Shown: in pieces, positions 8,998 to 17,501 of the stretch
How positions within the stretch are numbered: position 1 is the stretch's first letter
Layout of the letters: each line of letters opens with the position of its first letter
From: Planctomycetota bacterium
GTDB lineage: Bacteria > Planctomycetota > J132
Reading direction: 5' to 3'
NCBI GenBank assembly: GCA_003694635.1
Contig: RFKQ01000108.1
Coordinates: 1 to 36,348 of the forward strand
DNA: 36,348 nt
Program-made: the position numbers and the translations under genes
Notes under the pieces: model-generated
Database searches by the model: none
What the model saw: only the letters and a program-made list of their open reading frames with translations
Told to the model about the DNA's origin: nothing

Positions 8998-9411
8998 TTA
9001 AGATGAACTTGCTTCCATTACCCACTCGTGCTTAAGAATCTTATCCTTAGAAAACCGCCTCTCCTGAGAAATCTCCTCCAATTTTACCTCCCCTTCCTTC
9101 GCCGGGCGAAGAATAAAAATCCGACCATCCTTTAAATAAACAGCTAAAAGTTTGCGACTGTCTCCCTCTTTTAAATCGCTAGCATCTCTGTAAGCCCTTC
9201 GACCTATCCCTTTCCGACCTCGATAAGCACCGGTAATCACATCCACCACCATACCCGGAATCAAGGCAAAAACAAAATTACCTAGAAAAAAGCATACCGG
9301 CCTGAGCCGCCCCACTCTTTGACGATTTGGACCATGAAGAACAGTGCAACAACCCGGGGCAGAAAAAATCATCCCCACTATAAGGGTCCAAGAAAAAAAT
9401 TTTTTCCACAT
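8998..9411 (-). CDS. Small putative lipoprotein of unknown function
   Basis: The 137-residue product begins with a basic, hydrophobic signal sequence (1-20) followed by Cys21 and Cys22 in SAPGCC, a tolerable lipobox. AAAGGA lies 7 bases before the ATG. The following segment FVFALIPGMVVDVITGAYRG (47-66) is a hydrophobic, glycine-containing stretch of the kind seen in several small outer-membrane lipoproteins. The C-terminal 65 residues are charged and hydrophilic and appear to contain a small beta-rich unit (LLAVYLKDGRIFILRPAKEG). I do not recognise a named family. It is the last gene of the long minus-strand run and meets the ferredoxin gene end to end with only 56 bases between. Confidence 0.65.
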   Translation of the reverse strand: MWKKFFSWTLIVGMIFSAPGCCTVLHGPNRQRVGRLRPVCFFLGNFVFALIPGMVVDVITGAYRGRKGIGRRAYRDASDLKEGDSRKLLAVYLKDGRIFILRPAKEGEVKLEEISQERRFSKDKILKHEWVMEASSS

Positions 9412-9482
9412 ACTCGCTTCCTTTCTTTACTACTATTTTAGATAAACGTTGAGCTCACTCTAGCCATCAAGCCTAATCCCAC

Positions 9483-11786
9483 CTAACCTTTGCGTTGGGA
9501 GCGTGCTCCGAATTTCTGTCTTCCCCTCCTCCCAGTACGAGAAGAAAAATTCCCCTTTCCTCCCAAATTTCTCTTCCGATTCTTCCCCCTTCCCCCTTTC
9601 CTGTCCACTCGCACAACTTGAACAACCGGCGAACGCTTTGAACTAGAAGCCGCTGCATAGAAAATCAACAAAATATGAAGCGGCATCACCAACTCAAACG
9701 CAACAATCGCATACCCAAGCCACTTCGAATAATTCCGCCAACGCTTCCGAAGAGCAGGACTCTTTCCCCGATGATCGTACACAAGCCCCACCTTTAAAGC
9801 GCGAGGATAATCAAATGATCGCAACTTCTCCCAGTAAGGAAGAAAACAAACCTTTGGCGGATAAAAAATATGCAAACGAACACTCAATTTCTGGTAAAAA
9901 CTCTGCAAAGAACGATCAAAACCCCTTATCTTGTCTAAATTGCTCAAAAGCTCGTAATACAGCCGATGGCAGCGCCGAGACGTTTGATAATACGATATAC
10001 GAAGTTTTCTATAATCAGAAGGATATTGACCATGCTGGCGATAATATCTTTGCGCTTGCTCACTCCGTCTCTTCAGATCTTGGTAAAGCCTAAACGATTT
10101 TATAAACTCCCTCTCTTGCTTTAAATGCCGAGGATACAGAGAAGCAAATTCCTCCGCTCTATTCCAAAAGTTTTTAGAAATTTTAGGCCAAGTGCGCAAC
10201 CATTGTTTCACCAAATCTTCCACCGCCTGAAAATCGGAAGTGGAAAATTTAAAATGAAGCTGGCGAGTGAGCAATCTTTGAAATTCCCGCCAAGTTGGGG
10301 AAAGTTCTCGGAAAACCATTGCCCGTTCTCGCCAATAAGAATTATACTTTGCTGCTATAGAGCTCCGTCTGCTTTCTGGAACTCTAGAACGTACCTTGCC
10401 TAACGCCCTCTCCAATGCATTAGAAGATTTTGACTTCTCCTCCCTCGACCTCTTTGGGGCATAGCGATGTTGGGCAAACTTGTCCCGAGCGTACTTGGTG
10501 ATGGTTTGGGTTGCGTGTTTGAGCAAACTCTCTCTCTGGTACCCCCTCGCCCATCGACGGCTTAGATCCCTTCTTTCAGAAAATGGGAGCTCCTTCCAAC
10601 TCCGGTAAAACTTCAAACCTCTTTTGGGATCGTAGCGGTAGAGAAAAAGGATAGAATCTCGAAATGGAGAAAAAACCATCGCCCAAAGCACATCAAAATC
10701 CTGGGTGAACATCAAGTAAATTTCTTTATGTTCGCCAAAGCGGGCAATTTTCTGCAAAGAATTCTGAAACTTTTTCTGAACTGCACCGTAATAGCTTTGA
10801 AAAACCTTCCGGGGGTAAAAATAATACCGCTTGTTAAAATCCAATACCTTCGGAGCGTATTCTTTTAGAAATCGCTGGCTTACCTTTTGCAAGTCTTGCA
10901 AAAATGTATCGGCGGAATCCCCTTCGAGAGTTTGAAGGCTCCGAGAAATGCGCTCATCCAAAATGATATTGGTCGCAATATAACCGCTATACCCCATCTT
11001 AAAACTAAGAGTATAGTACAATTTGCCTAAAAAAAGAGTGGAGAAGAGGAGAATAAAAAAAATCGTCCCATTTTTTCCCCGCCGCGAGAGCGATAAACTC
11101 GTCGTGGCTAAAGGCACCGCAAATAAATTGCATAAAAAATACACAAACAATAGCTCTAAATACAGCCACGATTGAGTAAAATCTCCACCAAAATACCGAT
11201 AATAATAAAAATAACTCAAACCACTCCCAAAAAGAACCACCCCCACAATCCAGGAAATCAGTACTCGATACGAAGACAATTCCTTTTTGGCTTCCTCGGG
11301 ACTCACCACAAAGTAAAGTACACTCGAGAAGGGAAAAAGAATATAAAAAAGCAGAGGCTTGGGCTCATTGGCGCTGTAATATCGCTCCAAACGATTAAAA
11401 ATCTTGACCGAAGAGCCCAACAAAAAGGCCCTCTCCAGCTTGATTCTATCCCTCTTGGATAGAATGGGCAAAAGGAAAGCACCCAAAAGCAAAATGACCG
11501 CTAAGATCAAAAGCTCTACCTTCGCTAACAATACACTAAAAATCACAAAAATGGAGCCTATTCCCGTCACAAATCCCAAGAGAAGCAAAAACTCCACAAA
11601 CCCCTGTAAAGGACCTTCCTGAGAGTCCCTAGAAACAGGGAAAACCCAACTCCATAAAAGAAAGATAACCTCTTTAAGAAGAAAAAATGGCAAGAAAAAA
11701 ATCGAAAAACAGCCCATTTGAACTCGAAAAGACGAATGACTCTTCTGCTCGCTCTTGTTCATTGGCCTTACCTTCCTTCTTTCCAT
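9483..11786 (-). CDS. Large basic polytopic membrane protein of unknown function
   Basis: A GTG at 11795 is open in frame, but GGAGG ends 8 bases before the ATG at 11786, which is chosen (767 residues). The N-terminal 275 residues hold about six to seven hydrophobic segments (about 27-50, 63-87, 90-110, 145-161, 175-192, 207-228, 240-260). A long soluble region (about 270-690) follows, rich in Arg, Lys, Tyr and aromatic residues and predicted mostly helical, then one more hydrophobic segment near 705-728. The tail of about 40 residues is almost only Lys, Arg, Gly and Ser. No enzyme motif was recognised. It lies 20 bases after the alpha/beta-hydrolase gene in the same operon. A membrane scaffold or a nucleic-acid- or polyanion-binding membrane protein are guesses only. 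Confidence 0.7.
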   Translation of the reverse strand: MERRKVRPMNKSEQKSHSSFRVQMGCFSIFFLPFFLLKEVIFLLWSWVFPVSRDSQEGPLQGFVEFLLLLGFVTGIGSIFVIFSVLLAKVELLILAVILLLGAFLLPILSKRDRIKLERAFLLGSSVKIFNRLERYYSANEPKPLLFYILFPFSSVLYFVVSPEEAKKELSSYRVLISWIVGVVLFGSGLSYFYYYRYFGGDFTQSWLYLELLFVYFLCNLFAVPLATTSLSLSRRGKNGTIFFILLFSTLFLGKLYYTLSFKMGYSGYIATNIILDERISRSLQTLEGDSADTFLQDLQKVSQRFLKEYAPKVLDFNKRYYFYPRKVFQSYYGAVQKKFQNSLQKIARFGEHKEIYLMFTQDFDVLWAMVFSPFRDSILFLYRYDPKRGLKFYRSWKELPFSERRDLSRRWARGYQRESLLKHATQTITKYARDKFAQHRYAPKRSREEKSKSSNALERALGKVRSRVPESRRSSIAAKYNSYWRERAMVFRELSPTWREFQRLLTRQLHFKFSTSDFQAVEDLVKQWLRTWPKISKNFWNRAEEFASLYPRHLKQEREFIKSFRLYQDLKRRSEQAQRYYRQHGQYPSDYRKLRISYYQTSRRCHRLYYELLSNLDKIRGFDRSLQSFYQKLSVRLHIFYPPKVCFLPYWEKLRSFDYPRALKVGLVYDHRGKSPALRKRWRNYSKWLGYAIVAFELVMPLHILLIFYAAASSSKRSPVVQVVRVDRKGGRGKNRKRNLGGKGNFSSRTGRRGRQKFGARSQRKG

Positions 11787-11806
11787 AGCCATCACCTCCC
11801 TGAGAT

Positions 11807-12766
11807 TTAATCTCTGAAATGCTTCCTAAAATGCCAAATCACTTTTCCTAAAATATAAGGCAGAAATGCCACCGCTGTGTAGTGGCCACACGGCAAGCTC
11901 ACAAAATCCGCCTCCCTTCCATAAGCGCGATACAGACTTCGGCCACAGCTATAAGGCACAATCATATCAAAAAGACCATTGACAATCAGAAGTCCCTTTC
12001 CTCTTCGTCTATCCGCATAGGTGATGGGATCCAGCAAACGCAGCATCCTGTCGATATCTTTTTGAGTAAAATTGCCCCTCTCCAACTTGGAAATCTCCGG
12101 CAGTCTGGAAGCGTGAAACTCCACCATTTTTCGGTAATTCCCACCTGCTAGAATGATCGCTCCAGCTCGGAATCTTCTGTCCACCCCATAGCTCAACGCA
12201 GCCAAAAATCCCCCTAAACTGATTCCCATAATCCCGAGCTTTTTGGAATCTATCCCCTGGCTTAACAGCCAAGTCGCCGCCAAACGTATGTCCTTTACCG
12301 ATTGAATCAGGGCCTGCTGAGTGCGTGGTAGATTGCCTGAAACCGTCCAATTCCCCGAGCCCACCCCCTTGGGGGAGCGCTCGTACTGGTACGCCAAAGG
12401 CACAAATAGCACATTGATCCCAGAAGAGGCTAACATTGTGCCAATCTGCGCTATTTTCTTGGTTGTCTTGGACTTCCACCAGGACAAAAGAATAACCCCC
12501 GCATCGCTCCGCTTCCAAATGGGCTGAAAATACAAGCAAGGAACCAAGTTATTGTTGGCCACCGGCGTCTTGGTGCTGGAAACAAACACAAGCCTGTGCA
12601 CTTTTACGGGAAGCCAGGATAGCTCCCTTCGATGGGGCTCAAAAACCACCACTTTCGGAGGCCCCTTCACCTCAAACACATCCACCAAAGAATTCGCCAA
12701 TGCCCCAGAGGTAAAAACGCTCCCGAAAACCCACACCAGCCAAAACCAGCTTGCTTGCTTTCCCAT
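11807..12766 (-). CDS. Exported alpha/beta hydrolase (dienelactone-hydrolase-like)
   Basis: The open frame extends upstream to 12943, inside lpxB, but the ATG at 12766 has AAGGAG 7 bases before it and starts a signal peptide (1-25, cleavage near ALA-NS), so the mature start is clear; 319 residues. Seen: strand VILLSWW (91-97), the nucleophile elbow GISLGGF with Ser183, the acid Asp267 in NGLFDMIVP, and His295 in LPCGHYTAV. All three triad positions are present in the right order. Family members cleave esters, lactones or peptides; the substrate is unknown. The hydrophobic cap is small. It is encoded between lpxB and a large membrane protein, with short gaps, so a cell-envelope role is plausible. 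Confidence 0.82.
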   Translation of the reverse strand: MGKQASWFWLVWVFGSVFTSGALANSLVDVFEVKGPPKVVVFEPHRRELSWLPVKVHRLVFVSSTKTPVANNNLVPCLYFQPIWKRSDAGVILLSWWKSKTTKKIAQIGTMLASSGINVLFVPLAYQYERSPKGVGSGNWTVSGNLPRTQQALIQSVKDIRLAATWLLSQGIDSKKLGIMGISLGGFLAALSYGVDRRFRAGAIILAGGNYRKMVEFHASRLPEISKLERGNFTQKDIDRMLRLLDPITYADRRRGKGLLIVNGLFDMIVPYSCGRSLYRAYGREADFVSLPCGHYTAVAFLPYILGKVIWHFRKHFRD

Positions 12767-12810
12767 AAAACTTCTCCTTGGTATCAAATTTTTCCGTCCA
12801 CATTCCGAAC

Positions 12811-13956
12811 TTAAAACAAAAACTCCACCACCGCCCGCGCCGCATTGGCGGATGCATTCGTCCTTTTCTCCAACCCCTCCTTCACCTCCCTCAACTCCCG
12901 AACACAGTCCAAACGCCTTTGGCGAGAAGAAATCAATTCCCACGCCGCCGCTTCCACTCTATCCACCTCATCAGAAGAAATCAAAAACTCCGGCACAATC
13001 TCTCTCCCCGCCAAAATATTCGGCAGACCAATATGGGAAACCGAGAGAAAATATCGGCAAAACTGTTTCGATATCCAATCCACCCTATACAAAATCACCA
13101 TGGGCGTCGCAAAATACGTCAGCTCCAAAGTGGCTGTGCCAGAAGTAACAAGGCAAAAATGAGAATGGGCCATAAGATAATGCGCCTTCTCTAACATCAC
13201 ATCCACCTCAAATTCCCCCCCGCGCTGCAAGGACAAAATCAAACGATATATCTCTGGACTGGCCGCTGCAATCAAAAACTGAAGCTTTTCCTCCCTCCGC
13301 TTCAGCCGCTCTGCCACCCGAAGCATAAGCGGAAGATTTTGGCGTATCTCCTTCCGACGACTACCCGGAAGCAAACCTATCAAGCGACCTTCCTTCTTCT
13401 TTCGCTGAATAAGGGAAGGAACGTCTTTGTGAAAATCCCCTTTTCCTAAAAAATCAATGGTAGGATGGCCTACGTACTCCACTTCTAACCCGGCTCCTCG
13501 AAAAAGCTCCTCCTCAAACGGCAAAATCACCAGCATCTTTCGCACCCACCGGGCCATCTTCTTGATCCGCCAAGCCGCCCAAGCCCAAACCTGGGGGCTA
13601 ATGTAGTAAAAAATCGGGATCCCATAGCGCTGAATCCTCTTCGCTAGCGCCAGATTAAACCCAGGATAGTCGATCAGCACCACCAAATCCGGGCCCTCCC
13701 GCCAAAGGTAATGAATGGCCCTGCGAAGCAAATGAACAAACGTCCCCAACTGACCGATCACCTGCGAAATCCCCATCACCGCATACCGAGTCAAATCCTC
13801 CAAAAGAAACACCCCCTCCCTCTCCATCCGCGGACCTCCCAAACCACTAAAGCGAACAGATGGCTCCAACCGCCTTATCTGACGAACCAACTGGGCCCCA
13901 TGATGATCCCCGGATTCCTCCCCTGCCACCAAAAAAATATGCTTTTCCCTCGCCAT
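12811..13956 (-). CDS. lpxB: Lipid-A-disaccharide synthase
   Basis: This enzyme joins UDP-2,3-diacylglucosamine and lipid X to form the lipid A disaccharide at the inner face of the cytoplasmic membrane. The 381-residue protein has the hallmark AGEESGDHHG (11-20), SGLGGPRMEREG (37-48), IDYPGFN (near 95-101), YYISPQVWAW and the late GLLPGSRRKEI motif of the GT19 family. Other Lpx genes are not in the window. The ATG at 13956 lacks a strong Shine-Dalgarno. A 44-base gap separates it from the exported hydrolase downstream. Its presence is the best evidence that the host has an LPS-type outer membrane. Confidence 0.95.
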   Translation of the reverse strand: MAREKHIFLVAGEESGDHHGAQLVRQIRRLEPSVRFSGLGGPRMEREGVFLLEDLTRYAVMGISQVIGQLGTFVHLLRRAIHYLWREGPDLVVLIDYPGFNLALAKRIQRYGIPIFYYISPQVWAWAAWRIKKMARWVRKMLVILPFEEELFRGAGLEVEYVGHPTIDFLGKGDFHKDVPSLIQRKKKEGRLIGLLPGSRRKEIRQNLPLMLRVAERLKRREEKLQFLIAAASPEIYRLILSLQRGGEFEVDVMLEKAHYLMAHSHFCLVTSGTATLELTYFATPMVILYRVDWISKQFCRYFLSVSHIGLPNILAGREIVPEFLISSDEVDRVEAAAWELISSRQRRLDCVRELREVKEGLEKRTNASANAARAVVEFLF

Positions 13957-14043
13957 AATCTTTTTGTATTCCGCAAAAACTCTAAAAACCTCTCAAATTT
14001 CCCGCAAAATCCTGCCGGTTTTGGAGAAAAAACGCAAAGTCCA

Positions 14044-14073
14044 AAATCCATCGCCGTTAAATCCATCGCCGTT
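14044..14073. repeat. 15-bp tandem duplication upstream of lpxB
   Basis: AAATCCATCGCCGTT occurs twice, back to back (14044-14058 and 14059-14073), in the 124-base gap between the radical SAM gene end and lpxB. It may be a simple duplication or a paired protein-binding site; nothing further supports a function. Confidence 0.6.
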
Positions 14074-14080
14074 TAAAAAA

Positions 14081-15364
14081 TTACAAAAAATAATCCGCCG
14101 GATTCTGCGGACGCGGCTCCAATTCCTCCAACTTTTGGGGATTCCTTATCAACTCCTCCATCCACCAATTGGCGTGGTTGTAGAGACAAGTCACCTCTCT
14201 ACACTCACGGGAAGCATCGAACTTCTCAATAAGCTGAGCCGTCTTTTTCTTCGTAAGCTCAAAATTCTCCTCACTAGCGTAAGCATCCTTGTGTCCAAGG
14301 CATCCATGGGACTGATTGCGGTACACCGGGCAGTTGTACATCCCCAAGGGACTAAGCACTTGACGGAAAAACTGCATATGGCAGCTTCTAGGCTGCTGCA
14401 TATAAGTATGGGCGCTCCTGTTCAACAACACCTTCAGGTTTGTTGTCTTGTAAACCTTAAACGTATCCGTCTCCAAAGCCTTGGCTCTCTCTACCTCAGA
14501 CTCTATTTTTTGGGCTACCTCTTCAAAGTGTTTTTGCGTCGCCTTTAAGTCCACAATTTCGGCATTGTTGTAATCCGCCCTGGTCAAAAATGGCTTAAAG
14601 GCAATGTAGTCAAACTGGTACTTTTTCGCCCGTTCAGCTGCTAGGTAGATCTCATCGATATTGGGAATGATATGGGCGTCGTTGATGCTCGCCCCTTTCC
14701 ACGTGATGATAAAGGAAAACCCTATCTTAAACCTAGGATTGATCGCCTTAATTTTGGGAACCCACTCGCAGATCTCATCCAGCGTGATCCTTTTGCGAGG
14801 CTTGTGCATCGCTTGAAAAACCTCGTCGCTACCAGCATCCAAGGAAAGCCGCACCCAATCCTCCTCTTCCAAATATGGAGCAACCTCCGCAATCCTTTTA
14901 TTGCCCGCCCCATTGGAAACAATCGCCACCTGCAACCTCCACTCCTTCATCTTCTGGATCACCTCCTGGAACTTCCGATAAAGAGTAGGCTCACCACCCC
15001 CAATCACAATCACGGAGCGCAAGCCCTTCTCCACCATAAGCTCCAGTGAACGCAAGAGATTTTCGTGATGATAGTGGATCTTCTGGTTGAGAATGTTCAT
15101 ATCCACACAGTGATCACAAGCATAATTGCAGGCTGTGGTCAAATCAAGATTGATGGAAACAGGCGCATAATCCGGGAGCGCCTCCATTCCCTCCTGTTGC
15201 GAACGCCTGCGCGCCTGCCAAAGAACGTATTCCTTGAGACGAGGCAAAATCTCTGGCTGAACCAGTTTGGCCGCAAAATCGTGGATAGGGCTAAGCTCAA
15301 CGTGCTTTTTTCCCCCCGTGGGGGAAAGCAACTGAAGCTCCTTCTCGTCCGGCTTTGTACTCAA
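14081..15364 (-). CDS. Radical SAM enzyme with SPASM-like cysteine-rich C-terminus
   Basis: The start is TTG at 15364, supported by AAAGGAG 8 bases upstream; 427 residues. The cluster-binding motif is C79-x3-C83-x2-C86 (CNYACDHC), followed by the SAM-binding GGGEP (122-126) and SLDAG (174-178). The C-terminal third contains C328, C345, C355, C388 and C393, the sort of spaced cysteine set that binds auxiliary Fe-S clusters in SPASM or twitch domains. SPASM enzymes modify ribosomal peptides, act as sulfatase maturases or make cofactors. No small precursor peptide with an obvious leader was found beside it, so the substrate is open. The N-terminal 65 residues are helical and not part of the barrel. 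It sits 36 bases after the oxidoreductase gene. Confidence 0.85.
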   Translation of the reverse strand: MSTKPDEKELQLLSPTGGKKHVELSPIHDFAAKLVQPEILPRLKEYVLWQARRRSQQEGMEALPDYAPVSINLDLTTACNYACDHCVDMNILNQKIHYHHENLLRSLELMVEKGLRSVIVIGGGEPTLYRKFQEVIQKMKEWRLQVAIVSNGAGNKRIAEVAPYLEEEDWVRLSLDAGSDEVFQAMHKPRKRITLDEICEWVPKIKAINPRFKIGFSFIITWKGASINDAHIIPNIDEIYLAAERAKKYQFDYIAFKPFLTRADYNNAEIVDLKATQKHFEEVAQKIESEVERAKALETDTFKVYKTTNLKVLLNRSAHTYMQQPRSCHMQFFRQVLSPLGMYNCPVYRNQSHGCLGHKDAYASEENFELTKKKTAQLIEKFDASRECREVTCLYNHANWWMEELIRNPQKLEELEPRPQNPADYFL

Positions 15365-15400
15365 GGGAAATGCTCCTTTCGCAAATAAAAATATTTATTA

Positions 15401-16393
15401 TCAGCCTTTTGCCCAAAGATGCTCTACCTGGAAATAGAGCTTTTCCAATAGCTCCATTCCATTGAGCAGTTTGGTTTGATCTAAAAGTTTTTGAGCTAGA
15501 TTTGTTAAAAATTCCTGAATATGCAGATCTAACGGATCCGGAAAATCCAAAACTTTCCCATCACTCTCAAAATAAAATTGATATTGAGGAAGCCTAATTT
15601 TGCGCATGGCCCAGCGCCCATTGATGCCGTAGCCCGCCGGCCGAGGAGGTTGAGGACTGCGTACAAAAGCACAGCTAACCGCAACTTCCCCGCTAGAATG
15701 CCGATAAGAAAAAGATATCACAACATCTACCTCCAGCTCCCGCCACCTAGGGGGGCTAAAAGAAAGCTCTACCCCCGCAATTTCTCCGACCCCCACCAAC
15801 GCGTAAAGCATGCTGAAAATATGAGGAAAAGACTCCAATACCAACTCCGGGGATATCTCCCTCGGCCCCATCATCATCTCAAAACGACGAAGTTCTTTAG
15901 GCCGAGGAAAAAGCTGATAGTAATAAGGAAGAGTCTGAGGCCATTGGGTGATAGTATCTAAATATTTTTGATTGTCTAAAAATTTTTGTATAATTCTTTG
16001 GGTGAGCTCTAACCTGTCCCCAACCCCCTCTTCCCACCATAAGGGTTTTTCACATAAGCAGTGCGCCTCCCCCCCCTGAGCCACCAGCTCCAAAGCCTGG
16101 CGATGAAAAAGATATGGACTGCAAATGGCCACCACCCCCGGCCGCTCCCGCTCCAACGCCTCCTCCAAATCCACATAACCACGAGCCTGAATTCCATAGC
16201 GCCCCCTCAGCTGAGCAAGCGCCGCCTCCACACTGGAGGGGCTAGTGCCCACAATCGCCTCCACCAAGCATCCGGCCCGGTGAAAAGATCGGGCGACGTA
16301 TTCCCCAATCCCCTGCCTCCGTCGACGAGCGCCGACAACCAAGACCCTTTGAGAATCCCCTCCACCAGCTCCAGAAGAAAAAGAAATGCTCAA
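15401..16393 (-). CDS. Gfo/Idh/MocA-like NAD(P)-dependent oxidoreductase
   Basis: The 330-residue product begins at a TTG (16393) with a GA-rich stretch containing GAGG and AAGG upstream. It has an N-terminal Rossmann fold: strand RVLVVGARRRRQGIGEY (16-32), an unusual Arg-rich glycine loop, then ICSPYLFH (90-97) and CEKPL (114-118), the EKP motif being typical of this family. The C-terminal half contains the larger mixed sheet domain. Such enzymes oxidise or reduce sugars and cyclitols, or act as regulators; the GARRRRQGIG loop differs from the usual GxGxxG, so cofactor preference cannot be stated. It lies 12 bases after the DUF2058 gene in the minus-strand operon. Confidence 0.78.
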   Translation of the reverse strand: MSISFSSGAGGGDSQRVLVVGARRRRQGIGEYVARSFHRAGCLVEAIVGTSPSSVEAALAQLRGRYGIQARGYVDLEEALERERPGVVAICSPYLFHRQALELVAQGGEAHCLCEKPLWWEEGVGDRLELTQRIIQKFLDNQKYLDTITQWPQTLPYYYQLFPRPKELRRFEMMMGPREISPELVLESFPHIFSMLYALVGVGEIAGVELSFSPPRWRELEVDVVISFSYRHSSGEVAVSCAFVRSPQPPRPAGYGINGRWAMRKIRLPQYQFYFESDGKVLDFPDPLDLHIQEFLTNLAQKLLDQTKLLNGMELLEKLYFQVEHLWAKG

Positions 16394-16405
16394 AAGCGGC
16401 CTTCC

Positions 16406-16888
16406 TCATTCATCTTTATTAAAAAAACAAACAATATCGGGATAGTATGACAAAATCTTTTTAGCTATCTTCTTCGGCACAAGCCGCACCTCTCCTCTTT
16501 CCTCCAGCTCCACAATGGCCAGCTCGCCAGCCTCCAACTTGCCCTCTATCTCCGGGGAGACCCAAATATAACGCACCACACCTTTAGAGTTTACAAAATA
16601 AAATTGGCGCCCGCCATCGATATTTTTCAAGCGATGCTGTTGAACCAACTTCACAAGCTCAGGAAAATCTACTTTCCCCAAAGCTGTAGAGGCGGTAGCC
16701 GGGGGCGAAGAGGGACTCCCCTGCGCGCTCTCTTTGGTAGTTTTATCCTCCGCTCCCTTGGCGCGAAGGCCCTCTTGCGCTTGATCCGAAGAAGCGCTAT
16801 CCTCTGCTCGCTTGGCGCGGAGGTTTTTTTTAAGCTGCTTTTTGGTGATCAACTTGGCCTTTAAAAGCTCCTCTTGCCAAGAGCCCAT
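16406..16888 (-). CDS. DUF2058 family protein (YaiL-like)
   Basis: The 160-residue product matches the layout of DUF2058/YaiL: an N-terminal WQEELLKAKLITKKQLKK segment (4-21), a variable charged linker and a C-terminal domain with FYFVNSKGVVRYIWVSPEI, GELAIVELEERG and LVPKKIAKKI, ending near PDIVCF. The linker carries two related units LRAKRAED and LRAKGAED and many Ser/Ala/Thr residues. The biochemical role of the family is not known to me beyond being a small cytosolic protein. GGAGG lies 7 bases before the ATG. It is 22 bases downstream of the TadE-like gene. Confidence 0.8.
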   Translation of the reverse strand: MGSWQEELLKAKLITKKQLKKNLRAKRAEDSASSDQAQEGLRAKGAEDKTTKESAQGSPSSPPATASTALGKVDFPELVKLVQQHRLKNIDGGRQFYFVNSKGVVRYIWVSPEIEGKLEAGELAIVELEERGEVRLVPKKIAKKILSYYPDIVCFFNKDE

Positions 16889-16910
16889 AGGACTTCCTCC
16901 TTCTCAATTC

Positions 16911-17501
16911 TCAGTTGTTTAACAGCCGCGCATAATCCTCAATAGCGTGCCGATTCCCCTTTTGGGACTTGTCCTCTCGCTTGTTCCGCGCAAATAGCGT
17001 TACGTAGTGGGTGGACTGGACCGAGAACCCCCCAAAAAAGGAAATGCCCTTCGGACGAAAACGATAGCTTACCGTTGCCTGAGAACGCTTGAGAAACACC
17101 TTGTCCAAACCATTTAAAAAGAGCGCAATGGTGCGGTTCATATCCACTCCATTGGGGGACTGGGGACTAAAGCCAGCCTTGCGCAAAGCCTGCTGAATAT
17201 CGGCCGGGGTGTAGAGGTCCACCTCCCGGGCCGATGCGCGGCTAAACAAACTCATCGAGCCCCCGGGAAAAGGGTAGGTCTTAAAATGTTTGGCCGCCCC
17301 ACTCCGCCCCCAAAATCCGGGTTTCCATGCCCAATAGCGGGAGGCCTTTTCCGCCGCCTGCTGGGCAAGCCCCAACTGCCCCAAAAAATTCATCCCCACC
17401 ACCAAAAGGATATAAAGCGGGATAAGAATCACCAGCTCCGCGGTGGCATTGCCCTCCTCCTGCGCAAGCCCCGCTAGTGCCCTCTTCCATTTTTCTCTCA
17501 T
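16911..17501 (-). CDS. TadE-like pseudopilin / pilus assembly protein
   Basis: The 196-residue product has the TadE/TadG signature at its N-terminus: a short basic cytoplasmic part, EEGNATAELVILIPLYILL (15-33) with the conserved Glu in the hydrophobic segment, and AAEKASRYWAW after it. The rest is a periplasmic domain. TadE-type pseudopilins belong to Flp/tight-adherence systems, and cpaB, cpaF and tadB lie about 8-11 kb away in this window, so this may serve the same machine although encoded separately. GAGG is 10 bases before the ATG. It is the first gene of the minus-strand run; the AT-rich block just upstream could hold its promoter. Confidence 0.72.
   Translation of the reverse strand: MREKWKRALAGLAQEEGNATAELVILIPLYILLVVGMNFLGQLGLAQQAAEKASRYWAWKPGFWGRSGAAKHFKTYPFPGGSMSLFSRASAREVDLYTPADIQQALRKAGFSPQSPNGVDMNRTIALFLNGLDKVFLKRSQATVSYRFRPKGISFFGGFSVQSTHYVTLFARNKREDKSQKGNRHAIEDYARLLNN

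Noticed and set aside
12009-12539. 176-codon minus frame inside the exported hydrolase gene
   Set aside because: It overlaps a gene with an intact catalytic triad in another frame and shows no protein-like pattern of its own.
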